Of a stretch of DNA of 64,000 nucleotides, positions 10,491-23,061 are shown in pieces. Source of the DNA: Climacium dendroides (taxonomy: Eukaryota > Streptophyta > Bryopsida > Hypnales > Climaciaceae); contig OX467084.1 of assembly GCA_950106755.1 (NCBI GenBank), forward strand, positions 36,025,213-36,089,212. Reading direction: 5' to 3'. Positions within the stretch are counted from its first letter, which is position 1. Each line of letters opens with the position of its first letter. The notes below the pieces were generated by a model. It saw only the letters and a list, made by a program, of their open reading frames with translations, made no database searches and had not been told where the DNA came from. The translations under genes and the position numbers were made by a program.

Positions 10491-12300
10491 TTAAGCCATG
10501 GTAAAATTGTTCTAATAAGCAACATATACCTTTCGTGTTTTTTTATTTGAAAACTTTCAAAATTGAGTTCAAAGAACAACTTTATATGTTTTCTCAGACT
10601 TTGTTGCCCATAAAATCAAAATCCTTATAATTGCCACCTCATTATTTGGAATTTGAATGGTTCCACTGATTTTGAGTAGGAATCAATTTGCACAATTGAA
10701 TAAAATTCAATAATAATCTTTTAGCATATATTTCCAGCTCTCCATTTTGACATTGAAATATTAAAAAAAACTTTATAACTTTTGTAATATTTACTATTGG
10801 AAAGCTCTTTGCTAAAAGGGGGGCACAAGCTTTGTTTCTTGGCGTTTGGACCTACAATGTGAAAGTTATGAATTTTCAAAGTTTTTTATAAATTAGAAAA
10901 TTAGAAAATTATTTTTATTTTTATTTTAATATACTATGGCAGCGGCACATGGCACATTAGTATCTTCTCTATCTTAAATTAGTTTTTTTTTTTTTTTTCT
11001 TTTTTTCTTTTTTTAGACTTTAATATCAGGTCATATTCCATGATATTTCTTCAAGTCTACTACTGATTTTTATTGACTTCAAGTATTATTCCATAATTTA
11101 ATCTTTGGGATTATTATTTATGGATGAAAAATGAAAATAAAAACAAAAATACTTATTTATATGTTTATATCTAATGGATATAATATATGTAAATACTACT
11201 TGAACATGGACCATTCTTATCGACTTAGATAAGTTTGCAAACTGTCACAGTACACCACAACAATTATTCACAAATAATAAAACAGCTGGAAAAAATAGTA
11301 CAAGGCATTACTCAGACAAACCAGTGTTTAGAGAGACGGGTCATCTGACAAGCTCCCTGTATATTCAGATTTTATTTTATTTGTTAAAAGGGTGTTTTGG
11401 CGGGCATTTATGCTTGTGCCTTAAACTCAATGCTTAATGTGAACTCATTAAGATTTTAAAGTTGGTAAGCGATGTGCTTGATTAAGCTCATCCCGCCCTT
11501 CCTGTCTTAGATAACGGTACTTTTGTGAATACTGGCTTGATTCAAACTTGAGGTTTTTGCTCTTGCTAAGTTGATTTTCGCTAAGCTTGGGATTGGACAT
11601 TCTCAAGTGCTGGAAGAAGTGGTGGGACTAGTGAGCGGAAAAATGGTGCTTGGGTCACAAATCAGTGGTCAACAGGTGGTTTATTGTGTGATGTCTGAGA
11701 CTATAGTACACTGTTACTTATGTTTTTGACAAGCAAAATTGTGTACTTTCTTAGATTGTTTTGAAATTATTCTCTGGTGAATATACGATGACAAGTAGTG
11801 GTAACTTGTAGACACCTCGTGCACATCATGTGGCATACTAATGGTTTGCTGTGTGGTATGGGTACAGGTGAGGGTTACCACCTCCTGAGAATTTTTTCAA
11901 AAATTTTCGAATCACTTTCAAGCTTTCTTCATGGAGTACAATTTGGTGTCCATGCTGTGTACCTACATCCCAAGCCGATACTTCCAATTAGAAACTCCTA
12001 CTGGTTTCTTTGGAGTTATAATTCTTTAGAGTTTGTTTCAATGGGTCTATGTTGTTATGTTTAAGATCTTGCTCCATTCGATGTCTACTTCAGATAGATA
12101 GACTTGCCGGGTGATAAGCACTGTATTCACTTCTCAAAGGACAGAAAGAACTATTAATCTGAAAGATTAATTGAATCTGATGTCTGTAACATGAATATGA
12201 GTTTTGAGAGGGAATTAGAATCTACTCTGATACGATCAGAGAAGTATCGAAAACAACCTTTTTAATTTGATACAATGAGATTTAATAATCCGTAAGGTGT
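10491..12300. other. AT-rich intergenic DNA
   Basis: At 10790-10890 one degenerate unit of the dispersed repeat seen at 12315 and 62140 is present (GGAAAGCTCTTTGC through TGTGAAAGTTATGAATTTT). From about 11230 to 12300 the sequence is less AT-rich and looks single-copy, but I recognise no gene in it. Confidence 0.4.
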
Positions 12301-12314
12301 CTTGTGGTGTTCTT

Positions 12315-13250
12315 AGTACCGATCGAATTATTGAAAGCTCTTGGCAAAGAGGGGTGCACAGGCCTTGTTTTGTGGTGTTTGGACATGTGATGTGAAAGTT
12401 ATTGAATTTCAAATTTTTATGAATTCAAAAATTGGAATAAATTTTTTTTTTTTTGAAAAAATCATAACTTTCATGTTTCATGTCCAATGGGCATCAAATA
12501 AAGCCCTTGCATTCTTACATATAAAAGGCTTTCTATTTGTTCCAATTCAATGGCATTTGGACATACTATGTGAAAGTTATGAATTTTTTATCAATAAATT
12601 AAATTAAATTATCTTTTATTTTGAAAAAACCATAACTTTCACATGGCATGTCCAAATGCCACAAAACAAAGCCCTTGCACTCCTCTTTGCATTAAGTTTT
12701 TTGTATTTGTACCAAGAACATGACCTCACACTATACTTTGAAAGATATTGAATTTCAAAATTTTTATAAATTAAAAAATTAAAAAATTATTTTTATTTTT
12801 ATTTTGACTATGGCAATGGCAAAAGGCACACTAAGTTAGGGTGCTTGTTTTGTTGGTTTGATATGCTAAGATCTAATAAACCTTCCGAATTATCTTTTAT
12901 TTTGAAAAAATCGTAACTTTCACATGTCCAAATGCTATAAAACAAAGACGCTACATAAGAAAGTCCTTGCAATCTTTTGTGCATAAAGCTTTCTATTCAT
13001 GCCAATTTCATGGTGATTGAACCTATGGTGTGAAACTTGTGGATATTTTTAAATTTTTAAATTGAATTAATTTATCTTTTATTTTGAAAAAATATAACTC
13101 TCACACACCATGTCCAAATACTACAAAACAAAGTCTTTGCATTCCTTTGTGTATAAAGCTTTCTATTCATACTAAGAATACAACCTCTCACACTATAGTG
13201 TGAAAGTTATTGAATTGTTTTAATGAATTAAAACAAGGCCTCAAGTTCTT
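12315..13250. repeat. Cluster of dispersed-repeat units in both orientations
   Basis: Blocks such as GAAAGCTCTTGGCAAAGAGG, GTGCACAGGCCTTGTTTTGT and ATGTGAAAGTTATTGAATTT recur, some on the opposite strand (ATAACTTTCACATGGCATGT with CCAAATGCCACAAAACAAAG). The same family occurs at 10790 and 62140, and in shorter form at the ends of the 210-bp tandem units. It has no coding potential. Confidence 0.65.
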
Positions 13251-13454
13251 AGGCTCATGCTCTAAGGCTCACAAAATAGCACCTCCAAGTTCAAAGGACT
13301 TTTCTTTAATATAAAGTGTTGGAAAAATATGATCGCACAACACAATGTGGGTGAAAAATGCATAGCTAATTTACAACAATAAAAATAAGTTATTTATGGA
13401 TGAAACAAGGCCACCATTTGTATTTTTTTAGTGTCATTGAATGCCTTATATTAA

Positions 13455-14245
13455 CCCCTAAAGTCCCAAGGCCTTATTTCCACAAAACCCACTCAAAATT
13501 GTCATTTCTATTGCAAAGAGTAAAAGACTTTAAAAATTATTTTTTTTACATATCGAACTATAAGATCTTGTACTACACTAATATAAAAGTGTGTAGAAAA
13601 AATTTCAAATTTTTTGACCATATAGATTACAAGATATTTGCATTTAAAGTGAAGAAAACAAATTTATTTTACACCTTAATCAGCTAGATTTTTTGGCTTT
13701 GAATCTTCTTAACTTAAAATTTTTGAACTATTGCTTTTGATTTTCTACTATTTTATGTTGAAAAATTGAATTGAGAATCTAGGAAAAAACATTCAGCAAA
13801 AAAATATTTAATTTTCATTCATTAGAAATTATTAAGTAGAAGTAGGTTCAAGATTGAAGGGATAACTAAACATTAATAGCTCTAATATGGAATTGAAATA
13901 CAATAATCCCAATGGTGACATTGATCTAGCAAGAAATCTTAACCTTGCCTAATAACTTCAAATCAAACCTTCAAATGTAGACAAAAATATAATGTTTGAG
14001 AAAAAAAATTAAAAATTAAAAAATTTCAATTTTGTGTGATTTTTCTAAGGCTACCCCTCAAGTTGGTTTTTGGTGGCATAACTTTTGTTTTTAAGTACCG
14101 ATTGAAATAAAAATTATATTTTCCAAAAGCTAATCTGATTTTCTATCTTCAAAAAATATTTCAAAAAATCATACCAAAAATCAAGATCACAAGAGCCTAC
14201 CCAAAATCCCAACAATTTTCCATAGGGACTTTAGGACTTTAAGGG
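13455..14245. mobile_element. TTAA-flanked TIR element, copy D (791 bp)
   Basis: TTAA (13451-13454) precedes CCCCTAAAGTCCCAAGG, and GGACTTTAGGACTTTAAGGG precedes TTAA (14246-14249). The interior is AT-rich without a transposase. A truncated relative starts at 28921 (shared CCACTC-AAAA-TG-CATTTC and ATTGCAAAG blocks), and inverted fragments lie at 9150 and 32085. Confidence 0.7.
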
Positions 14246-14329
14246 TTAAGAAGAATCACAATACGTAGCGTCAAAGAAGTTAAATGAGTTGGGGGCTGGA
14301 AAGCTTTATACCCCCTTTGATTGAGTACC

Positions 14330-14560
14330 AAGGCTTTTTTTTGGCATTTTAGTGCTAGATTGCACCAAAAAAAAATTAATTTGGCTAAAAATGTCATGAA
14401 ATTTTTCACTAGAACACTTCAAATTTAAAAAAAAATCTTGGATGAAATCACATGATAACATAAATATACATTTGATATGTGCTAATGTGATATTTTCTAT
14501 TCAATATATGAATGAATGTTGAAATGTGAAGCATCACTATACTATTTTATATCACCCTTT
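14330..14560 (+). repeat. Dispersed repeat shared with 54850-55120
   Basis: Shared blocks include AACACTTCAAATT, GATGAAATCAC, GTGATATTTTCTAT and ATTTTATATCACC in the same order in both places. No ends or target duplication were recognised. Confidence 0.6.
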
Positions 14561-14856
14561 AAAAAATAAAAAAAAAGCCCTGCTGAGTACAAGGAAGCGT
14601 TCACACTGCAAACGTTCCAGGAAAACCGATGAATCCTTAAACCCTCACAACCCATAAACCCTAATACACCTCTGAACAATCTCTTCGACCACTCCGAAGC
14701 AAATCCCAAGTAGTCAAACCTTTCGATTTCATCAGAAGTCATGATTCAAACACCATTTTCTGGATCCACTACTGGTGAAGGAATTTGCAGAAAATCTACC
14801 GCTCTGTTGTGTATCAGTGCCCTGGAGATGAAGAAGGGAGAGGTTTAGGGTTTGGC

Positions 14857-17800
14857 ATGACTATGGCGTCTCCTGCGAATGCATGCAGGCGTCTGTGGAA
14901 ACGTGCACTCCACGGCGGAGCCCTGGAGCGTGTGCGGGTGGTGCTTGTGAGTCCACAGCAAGCGGGAAATGTGGGCTCCGTTTGCCGAGTTGCAACTAAT
15001 TTCGGTGAGTTTTGCAATTTGCAATTTGCATGCTTTTTAGGTTGCAGTATCTTTTTATGTGCTATGTGAGAATTCTTGAGAAGATCATGCTTCTGTATTT
15101 TCAATTTGAATTTGTCTTTCTATCAATTCAATTTGAAATTCAACTGAATGATGTATGTTTATGGTGACGTTGATTTGTGGGATGCTGAAGACTGCAATGA
15201 GCTTTGGCTGGTATGGTCCGTTTCCCTCTAGCCTTCAATTGCTATGATCGATTGCTCATCGAGTTTTTTCGATGTTTCTATCGTAAAATTTATGAGATTT
15301 GCTTTTTGACCCCTGAACACTGGCCATGATGTCCTGAATCTTGGGTATCTATGACGCCCATTCTTTCATTCTTTGTATGAAAGGGGGTTGAGCGATTCGA
15401 ACAAAGGAGTATAGTGTAAGCATAGATGTGCATGGCCGTGGCTAGTTTGAAGTATAGAGGATTTCGAGGAGGAAACCCCGCTCTCGTGATCCTCTTAAGA
15501 CTTCCTAGATGAAGACCCGTCTTTATAAATATGCAGGCTGTCTGGTTTAAGATCTAATGTAAATTATGAAAAAGAGGTTCTCTAGGAGTTGATCTCAATT
15601 GACTTTTGTTTAATAATTGGCCAATAATAAATACACTTGCCTCGGCCTTTTACACTTCAAATAGGACTTCACTGCCCTTCAATACCTTACAGAACACCAA
15701 CTCTGCACAGCGGGTTCTGGATACTACGCCGGTCCCCTTGGTTGCATCAGCATTGCCAGTGCAATATTGCAGCATCTGGAAGTCGACAGGGTGCTGTGCT
15801 TCCATGTCTAAAGAATGTTATGACTGTTGATTGTGTTGCTTGCCATTAAGTGTGAATTCGTTTGGTTATGTAGGTGGACCCTCAGTGTGATTTCAAGGGA
15901 GTGGAAGCTCATACGATGGCAGCGAATGTGACCTCGCGGTCCAAACTTGAGCGAATGCATGTGACAAGTTCCCTTTCAGAGGCACTTAGGGACTGCTCCA
16001 TGGTATATATCCGATTTGCTGCTCCCAGTCTATGCATCTGGGTTTTTCTATTTGGCACATTCAAGAAGAATTGGCTGAGAAATGACATGCAGGTGGATGA
16101 CAGGCCGTTGCATTCACGCGTCGCAGTGGAGTGTTGCGCATTCCTGACACACAGCTTGCCAATCTGTGCATTCCATCTCCGGAGTCCCCCAATCTTGCAG
16201 TATGAAATCTGCTTTTGCACTCTTTTACTCCCAGCTTTTGCATTTGCTAAGTTTTTTGGATTGTCACTAAAAGGGACCCTCCCCATTAGATTGATAATGT
16301 TCATGCCTTTTAAGTTAATAGGTAATGAATTCTTATAGACTCTTATATTCTTTCAGACCTTAATTTAAAGCTAACAACAGTGTAATGCAAATGGTGTTGG
16401 CTGCATGTTAGTGCGATGTCAGTGTCAATGGCTATAAACTTTGTATTCCATCGGCGAGTACTAAGTGAAGATTAATTAAGTCAATGACAACTTGACATTA
16501 ATTTAACCTCATCTTATAATAATCTAATATTCTATTAATTCAACATTAGCTTACCATCAATAGTTTTGTGAATTGATAGGGGCATTCTTTGGACAGAGTT
16601 TCTTTATCAGCATGGAGAACTAATTTCATCGTTGATGGCTTGCTGCAGCTGGTTTTTGGTCGAGAAGATCGAGGCCTTACGAACTTAGAGTTGATGCAAT
16701 GCTCTCATGTTTGCAGCATTCCTTCGGCTTATGGTGCAGGTTCTCTAAGTAAGAAGTCATCTCAGACATATGCATGTTATTCTGTTGGTTGTGTATGTTC
16801 GATGATTTGAGGCAGTGTAGTTCAATGCTTGCTAAAGAGGAGTGAATATGTGGGTTGTTGAGGCTCCTTATTGAATAAAGTAGAGGATGCTATTTGCGTC
16901 ATTTTAGTCAAGTGAGCCTTTGGGGAGATAAGTGAGAGCCTTTTGAGGGATCGCTTTGAGTACATGAGCCTAGTCTGTTCAGATCAGATTTCTCAGTGTG
17001 CAATTTCAAAGTGGGAGGTTGTAGACCACTATAAGTTACAGTAGACACCCCATTTTCATTCAAAGATTTGTGGCCATTGCCATTTAACCAAATCTTGCTT
17101 ACACCACTTACTAATTGAAGTCTAAGCAAGTGCATGAATAGGTGAGTTGCTGTCGGTAACAGGGGTTAGTATAGGACACAGCATCAGCTCCTTAACTGTT
17201 TTAGTCTCCTCTAGTTTATTCGTAAAGTATTGGTCTCGGTTTTTGAAGCTTATCTTATCACGCTGATCCACACCTTGAACTGTTTGTATCAGATCTTAGT
17301 CATGCCGTAGCTGTGGTGCTTTCGCGGCTATACGAACAAGTGCCCCAACAACAATCTCAGGATCCCTCGGCTTATCTGCCCCCTCGGTCCACAAATTTCA
17401 AGAGCTTACCAGGTTTGGATCGATTTTCAGTATCTCCCAATTCCTTCACATAATTAGCGAAGCGGAGTACTTTGGCACCTGAAATGCCAAGATAAAAATG
17501 AAGTCCACTTTACATTAATTTTGAAAACCTATTTATATCATTAAAAAATGTAGGGTATGATATTCTTCTTTCTATTGGTAAATTTAGTTACCTTAAAAGC
17601 CTCCTCCTAAATGATTTATTTCAACTCCTTTGGACCATTTGAACACTTAAACATGGCAACCTTGTTTTGACCTCAGGAACAGCATCAGTTGAAGCAGTGG
17701 GGAATTTGATGAGACGATGGGAACTTGTCTTGCGAGCTTGTAACCAAGTTACTGTGTCTCTAGGGATTCCGAACTATAGAATGCAGGAAAGGATGCTGAT

Positions 17801-17969
17801 TCATGTGCGCCGCATGTTGTTGCGATCAGGGCCCTCACTTAGAGAAGTAGGATTCTTGCATGGATTTCTTACTATGGCAGAGACCGTTGCCTCCAGAGTC
17901 CAGACCTCCCAAACTAGTCAGAAAACGCACTCTTGCCAGATGGGTGCCCAATCAATTAAGAGTACTTGA
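14857..17969 (+). CDS. SpoU/TrmJ-like tRNA/rRNA 2'-O-methyltransferase, seven exons
   Basis: Exons: 14857-15004, 15191-15210, 15874-16002, 16104-16199, 16649-16748, 17293-17412 and 17677-17969. All introns are GT-AG and the phases join into a 301-residue protein. SPOUT landmarks appear in order: VVLVSPQQAGNVGSVCRVA (residues 28-46), LWLVDPQCD (54-62), AVAFTRRSG (100-108), LVFGREDRGLTNLEL (132-146), and SIPS...SLNLSHAVAVVLSRLYEQV (about 155-182), which builds the S-adenosylmethionine-binding knot. The C-terminal exon (ML-R-----REV-FLHG) fits the TrmJ-type tail. Expected activity is ribose methylation of RNA. Exon 2 has only 20 bases and is the least certain part. The upstream in-frame start is TTG, so ATG 14857 (or 14863) is preferred. 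Confidence 0.88.
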
Positions 17970-19090
17970 CTTCTGTAACAAGCCCTGTGCCCAGATTTGT
18001 AATGTACATCCTAACCAAAATAGTATGCCAAACATAGTTATTTTTGGTTAACTCAAATTCCGGATTTTGGACATGTCAACTAATTGTGCTTATACCAACA
18101 TTTTGAAGTGCTAACCATGCCCACGCCAACCAATGCGAAGAGCTCTGATCAGGAAAAAATGGCTCCTTTTTTTTTCTTCCTGCTTCTTCGTCCTTTCGTG
18201 AAATTTAACTCGGTGAATAAAGGTTTCCGCATCATGTTTGATGCATATATTTTCATGTTCCTGTGCTGTTTGTGGGTCTAGTACTGGAAAACAGTGTTGC
18301 ATGTGGTAAGGAACCTGAACAGCATGCCTCATTCTTTTCCGTAAGTTTCTTCTAGTATGGTTAGCATCGATGAAGTAACTTGTACATGGAATTTCAACAC
18401 AAAGATTTATTCTTAGCTGTCCATCCCGCACCCATGTGGCGGTTGAAAATTGTATCAAATTGTATTGAATAGAAACCCTAGGTCTCTGGAGCGTGTGTTG
18501 CTGTTGAATCTTCCAGGCCCTTCCTGACCTCCACGGAGCTAGGCCATCCATCATTTCAAATCAACATCAGCTTGCTTGCCTTTGAGGTAAATGCTTGCAA
18601 ACCCTAAATAGTAAGCGCACTCAAATTCCAACTTTTGCTTATATGCTTGTCTCGTCTTGAGCAATTCTTCGACTCGACTGCATGCCACCAAGTAGGATAA
18701 AGTTTTTGCTTGCATTAGTGTGAATTTGGAAGGCGGGATAGAGTGAATTGGCTTGATCTTTCAGAGGCCTCCATCTCATTCACCTAGTTGGGTCGTACAT
18801 TCTTGAGTAGGAGTGGCAGGACCACTTTTGAGAATAGTGCCAACTGAGTTATTTAGGGAAAAATTTACTGCAGCTAAAGTCGAGTAAATCCAGCAAAATT
18901 GTAGCTGACATACTCACATGTGAGGATAATGTCTCATGGGTTTGTGGAACTACTTGTTCTAATTGAGCTCAGCTTTGCAAAGTAAGGTGTCGGGTGTATC
19001 AGGGATTCCTTTTTGTTCATGCCAATTCAGAGGGTGCTGAAGTAGGGTTTTCTAATATTCTGATCTTCAAATTTCCTTTGCCTTCTTCTC
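17970..19090. other. 3' flank of the methyltransferase gene and intergenic DNA
   Basis: Sequence up to about 18120 is copied, diverged, at 31370-31562 as part of a segmental duplication. A 147-codon minus-strand frame at 18111-18554 has no recognisable domain and probably arose by chance. Confidence 0.45.
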
Positions 19091-19099
19091 TTGAATTCT

Positions 19100-20210
19100 G
19101 AAAGAAAGATCTCATTTCTTTTTTTCAAATAACATGGACATTGTTTCTGCCACACATTCCAATGCCAGCTGGTTTTCATGCTCGTTGCAGATTTAGTGTG
19201 AGTTAGCTTTCATTTCAGAGTCGTGATCAATTCGCAATGAAGATGCAAACGCGTGGTGCAGTGAGAATAATTCTCTTAATTGGCATGAAGAAGTGTCCCA
19301 AGCATCGAGTGTTCAGCAGGTGTTCTCAATATTTTCTTTCTGAAAGAATTATTTCATTCTTTTGATCTTTCCTATGGGCAATGAAGTTTCATTCTCCTTG
19401 CAGGTGTAGTGGGAGATAGCTTTTATTGCAGAGTTGTGATAACTTGGTAATAAGTTTGTATCTGAAGATGGAAACAAGTGAGAGAAGTGAGAATAATAGT
19501 GTACATTTGGCATTCTCTTCATGGCAATTTAAAGTGTTCAATAAGGGTTCTATAGAATGTTATGACTAACATTTTAAAGACTCATTTCATTTCTTTGGAT
19601 CTCAAATATAGACCCACTTTTTTCCAATGCAAACAAGTTTCATGCTCCTTGTAGGTTTTTGTAGGTTTATTGAAGTGATGACTTGGCCATAGAATTGCAT
19701 TTGAATTTGCAAGTGCATGGGTGAATTGAAAATACCATTGTATGTTTGAGAATTTTTTTCATGTCAATTGAGAGAGTTCACCAAAGGCTCTTAAGAATGT
19801 TATGGTCTCTTTTTAAAGAATGATTTCACTTTGGATCTCAAACGTAGACTATATTGTCATGCCAACACAGTCAAGTTTTTGTACTCATTTACAATTTTGA
19901 AGGAGGTATCTTTCTTTTTATCATGTTAACAAATTGGCAATTGTAGTAATAGTATTTTCAATTGCAAAAACATAGGTGAAGTGAGAATAATGCTTCACGT
20001 CTGGGATTTTCTTTATGCCAATTTATAAAGTTCAACAAAGATTCTAAAGAATATTATGATTTGTCATCTAAAAGAGTCATTTCATTCCTAAAACCATGTC
20101 ATATTTTTAATGCATATAAGTTTCTTGTTCCTTGCAAATTTAGTAGATAACCTTCTTTCTAGAGAGACAACAAATTGACATTTGTAGTAATATGAATTAG
20201 AGACACAAAA
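19100..20210 (+). repeat. Tandem array of a ~240-bp repeat, about five degenerate units
   Basis: The recurring block TCATTTCATT(C/T)CTTTGGATCT lies near 19107, 19350, 19585, 19827 and 20077. It is followed each time by CAA(G)TTTC-TG-TCCTTGCAG, GAAGTGAGAATAATR and GTTCAACAAAG-TTCTAAAGAATRTTATG. Units are strongly diverged, so the array is old. Confidence 0.75.
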
Positions 20211-20379
20211 ACCTAGATGGATGAAGTGAATGAGAGACGGAGCTCATAGCGTTAGACAATGGCCTTGGGTCCATACCAAATGTTGTTGTATGTAGGAGAG
20301 AGTGGAGTGCTAGCAAGGCTAGAAGAAGCCCAACAACAACCATATGTGGGGTTGTATAATGGGGCATTGCCATATTGTG

Positions 20380-22340
20380 GGAATGGGGTGGGATTGCATT
20401 CTTTTTGGCTTCATCTTATCATTGTTTTGGTACTATACCACCTTCCTATTCCTAGTACAATACCAAAATGATCTATATGAGAGATCGGACTTAGTCATGT
20501 ACGCCATCACTGCCCTCAATAACATTGTGGCTTTGAAATAGGCTTCGCTTGCCTTGTTTGTGCAACACCAAGGCTTCTTTCAATCCTCACCTTCACCCCT
20601 TTAATTCTAGAACTTTTGATCCTAAAGTATAGTAAGATTGTATTTTCCTACTCAAATTTCTAATTGTCTTTTTTAGGGACAATTGTCCTTTTGGGAGTTA
20701 GACTTCAAACCATATGTTATATTTGTCAATTCTTTTAGTTATATTTATTAGTAATAGAAAATAGCAATTTAGATGAGCAAACTCTTCATTTATAATTACT
20801 TAACCCCTCACCGCCCAAGGGGACCAAAAGTGTCCTCACACAGTCTAGCAGTCAACTTCAAAGTGCTGTAACTTTTGCATCCAATGTCCAAATTCAATAA
20901 AACTTGTTGGGAAAGTTGCGCATAATAGTCTATTTTTTGTGGTAAAATTTTCAGATCTATCCAAGATGTAATGAGTTTTTTAAAGCCATTCAAAGTTCGC
21001 AGGTTCAATTTGAGTTCACCACACTGCAATGAGATGGCTGCAACTTCGGGGGCTTGTATCTTTTTCATCAAATGTTAGTTTTCAATAAAATTTGTTGGGT
21101 TTTGTTCCCCATAAAGTCTACTTATTTTGATAAAATTTTCATGTCAATCCAAGTTGTTTTGAATGCTTGGGAGCAATTCGAAGTTCAAAATCCAGACATT
21201 TTTGCATTACAGTGAACTTCGGCGGCTTATAACTTCTTCAAACAGGGTTTGTTTTCAATAATTTTTGTTGGAAAAGTTGCGCATACTAGTCTAGTTCTTG
21301 TGGTAAAAATTTCATATCAATCCAAGAAGTTATGATTGACTGAGAAGCATTTTAGTAGAGGTAGGTTCAGCCATAGATGTGTTTTCTTGTTACTTTTTTC
21401 ACTGTTTTTTGACATTTCAAATCCATTTTGCAAATGCAATGAGTCAATTGAATGATTTTTTTTCCCACCAAAGTGTTTGTCTTTTGATTTTAAATCACTT
21501 TGTAGTTTAAAGTTTTTTCATTTGAGTAGATTTAGAAATCGAATTTCACCTCCAAATGTGTTTTTAGGAAAATTTCAGCATCTTTTGTCAACACTAAAAC
21601 ATTATAATCTTTCAATCTATACGGTCAAATGACCCCAAATTTGATTTACACCATCTACAATATGCACACTACAAGATTGTACGGTTGAGATTTTCATAAC
21701 TTACTCACATTTAGACTTATAACACTTGAAAAGCAAAGTTGTTTTTTAACATGGTTAGGCCTTGGGCGGTGAGGGGTTAAATTGGCTTGTGTTTCTCATT
21801 CTCTAAAATTGAGAAGGAAAGAAAATTATTGATGCCTTTTACTTCTTGTTGGTTTCATCCAACCCTTGTTCTTGTATTACACCACTTTACATCTCTTAGT
21901 TGCCCTTAGCAACATCATGGCTATGGGATTGGTTGTGCTTGTCATAGTTGTGCAACACCAAATTTCTTCTAATGCTTTCTTTCTCTTCCATTTCCAAAAC
22001 TTTTGATCCCAAATATAGCATGACTATTTGTTCCTATTTTAGTTTGCATTAGTTTCTTTAAATTAATCATGTTGTACTAAGTTATACATGTCACTTCTTG
22101 TTGTTATAATTTGTAAGAAATGAAAAAGGCAACAACTTGCTCATGCCTTTTGCTTCTTGTTGGGCTACATCCAATTTTTGTTTGGGAACTACACCACCTT
22201 ACATCTCTTGATTGTCCTAGTCAACATTGTAGCTTTGAGATAGCAATTGGCTCTTATTGTGTTCATGCAACATCGAGGCTTCTTACAATCCTTCCATTTT
22301 TCTTCCTCCATCTTCAAATTGTTAATCATGAAATAAACTA
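20380..22340 (+). repeat. Three diverged ~300-bp tandem units, interrupted by a transposon
   Basis: Units at about 20400-20640, 21840-22030 and 22140-22330 share TTACACCACTTTACATCTC-like, CAACATTGTGGCTTTGA, GTGCAACACCAAGGCTTCTT and AAAACTTTTGATCC blocks. The 973-bp element at 20804-21776 lies between the first and second unit and was inserted after the array formed. Confidence 0.7.
20804..21776 (+). mobile_element. TTAA-flanked TIR element, copy A (973 bp)
   Basis: TTAA (20800-20803), then CCCCTCACCGCCCAAGG; the other end is CCTTGGGCGGTGAGGGG, then TTAA (21777-21780). The 17-bp termini are perfect inverted repeats. Its interior matches the element at 47145-48111 in reverse along its whole length, for example AGTGCTGTAACTTTTGCATC and AATTCAATAAAACTTGTTGG. 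A minus-strand frame at 20808-21071 has no domain, and no transposase is encoded. The two copies therefore define one full-length non-autonomous family. Confidence 0.85.
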
Positions 22341-23061
22341 TAAGTTAGTTCCTATATTTGTAACTTCTTATCCATGTGTTTGAGTATGATTTCATTGAGA
22401 TCATCTATGAAGCTCTCTATAGAAATTACTTTGGATACTACAAATTTGATTCTACTCTCCTGTGCACTCAAGTTTTTTTTCCACAGTTTATAATGAATAT
22501 CTTAATGTAGCTCATTGCATTTAATCAATCTGTAAAGTAAAAATTATATGTGGATTTGAATGGATTATTGAATTGTGAGAATTCAATTCATGCCAATTAC
22601 TACAAAGTTTTTATTAAATTTGATTCATGAGTAACAAAACTAATCTTATATATTACCTTAAAAACGGCATACATTCATGAAGACAATATTGTACATATTC
22701 AACTAGAAAATCATTTTAGATAATGTGATACATACACCAAGGTATCAACAACATACCCAACTATAGGTTGAAATTCAATAATTCTAAATGTAAGATATAG
22801 GCACACTACCTCAAATAAATTGTCTTCATAAAAAATTGGAGTAGCACCATGAACTTTACACAACTTATTTTAGTACAACTATGTACTATTCCTACAATAT
22901 AGTAATTTCTAAATCCTTTTCTAAAGTAGGAACTCTTCAAACATGCAATAGTCTGTATAACAACCTTTAGAATGCTCTTTTATTCTCATAGGGTTCAATA
23001 TGCTAGTATTGAAAATTGAAGTAGAAATTTCCATATTCATCAAATGGACTTCGTGACTTCT
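22341..23061. other. AT-rich intergenic DNA
   Basis: No gene, repeat terminus or RNA gene recognised. The region lies downstream of the minus-strand ankyrin gene remnant. Confidence 0.35.

Noticed and set aside
14785..14856. Upstream extension of the methyltransferase from 14785
   Set aside because: The codon there is TTG, not ATG. The ATG at 14857 or 14863 is the first proper start before the conserved region.
15874..16338. 154-codon plus-strand frame as a separate gene
   Set aside because: It is exon 3 of the methyltransferase read through into intron 3 and across exon 4 in the wrong frame.
18111..18554. 147-codon minus-strand frame
   Set aside because: No domain, low-complexity Lys/Glu stretch, and no splice or composition support.
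20800..21780. PIF/Harbinger reading of the TTAA elements (TTA target, ends ACCCC)
   Set aside because: Left TTA and right TAA are not direct repeats, and a TA target would not explain the conserved outer T and A. TTAA explains all clear copies.
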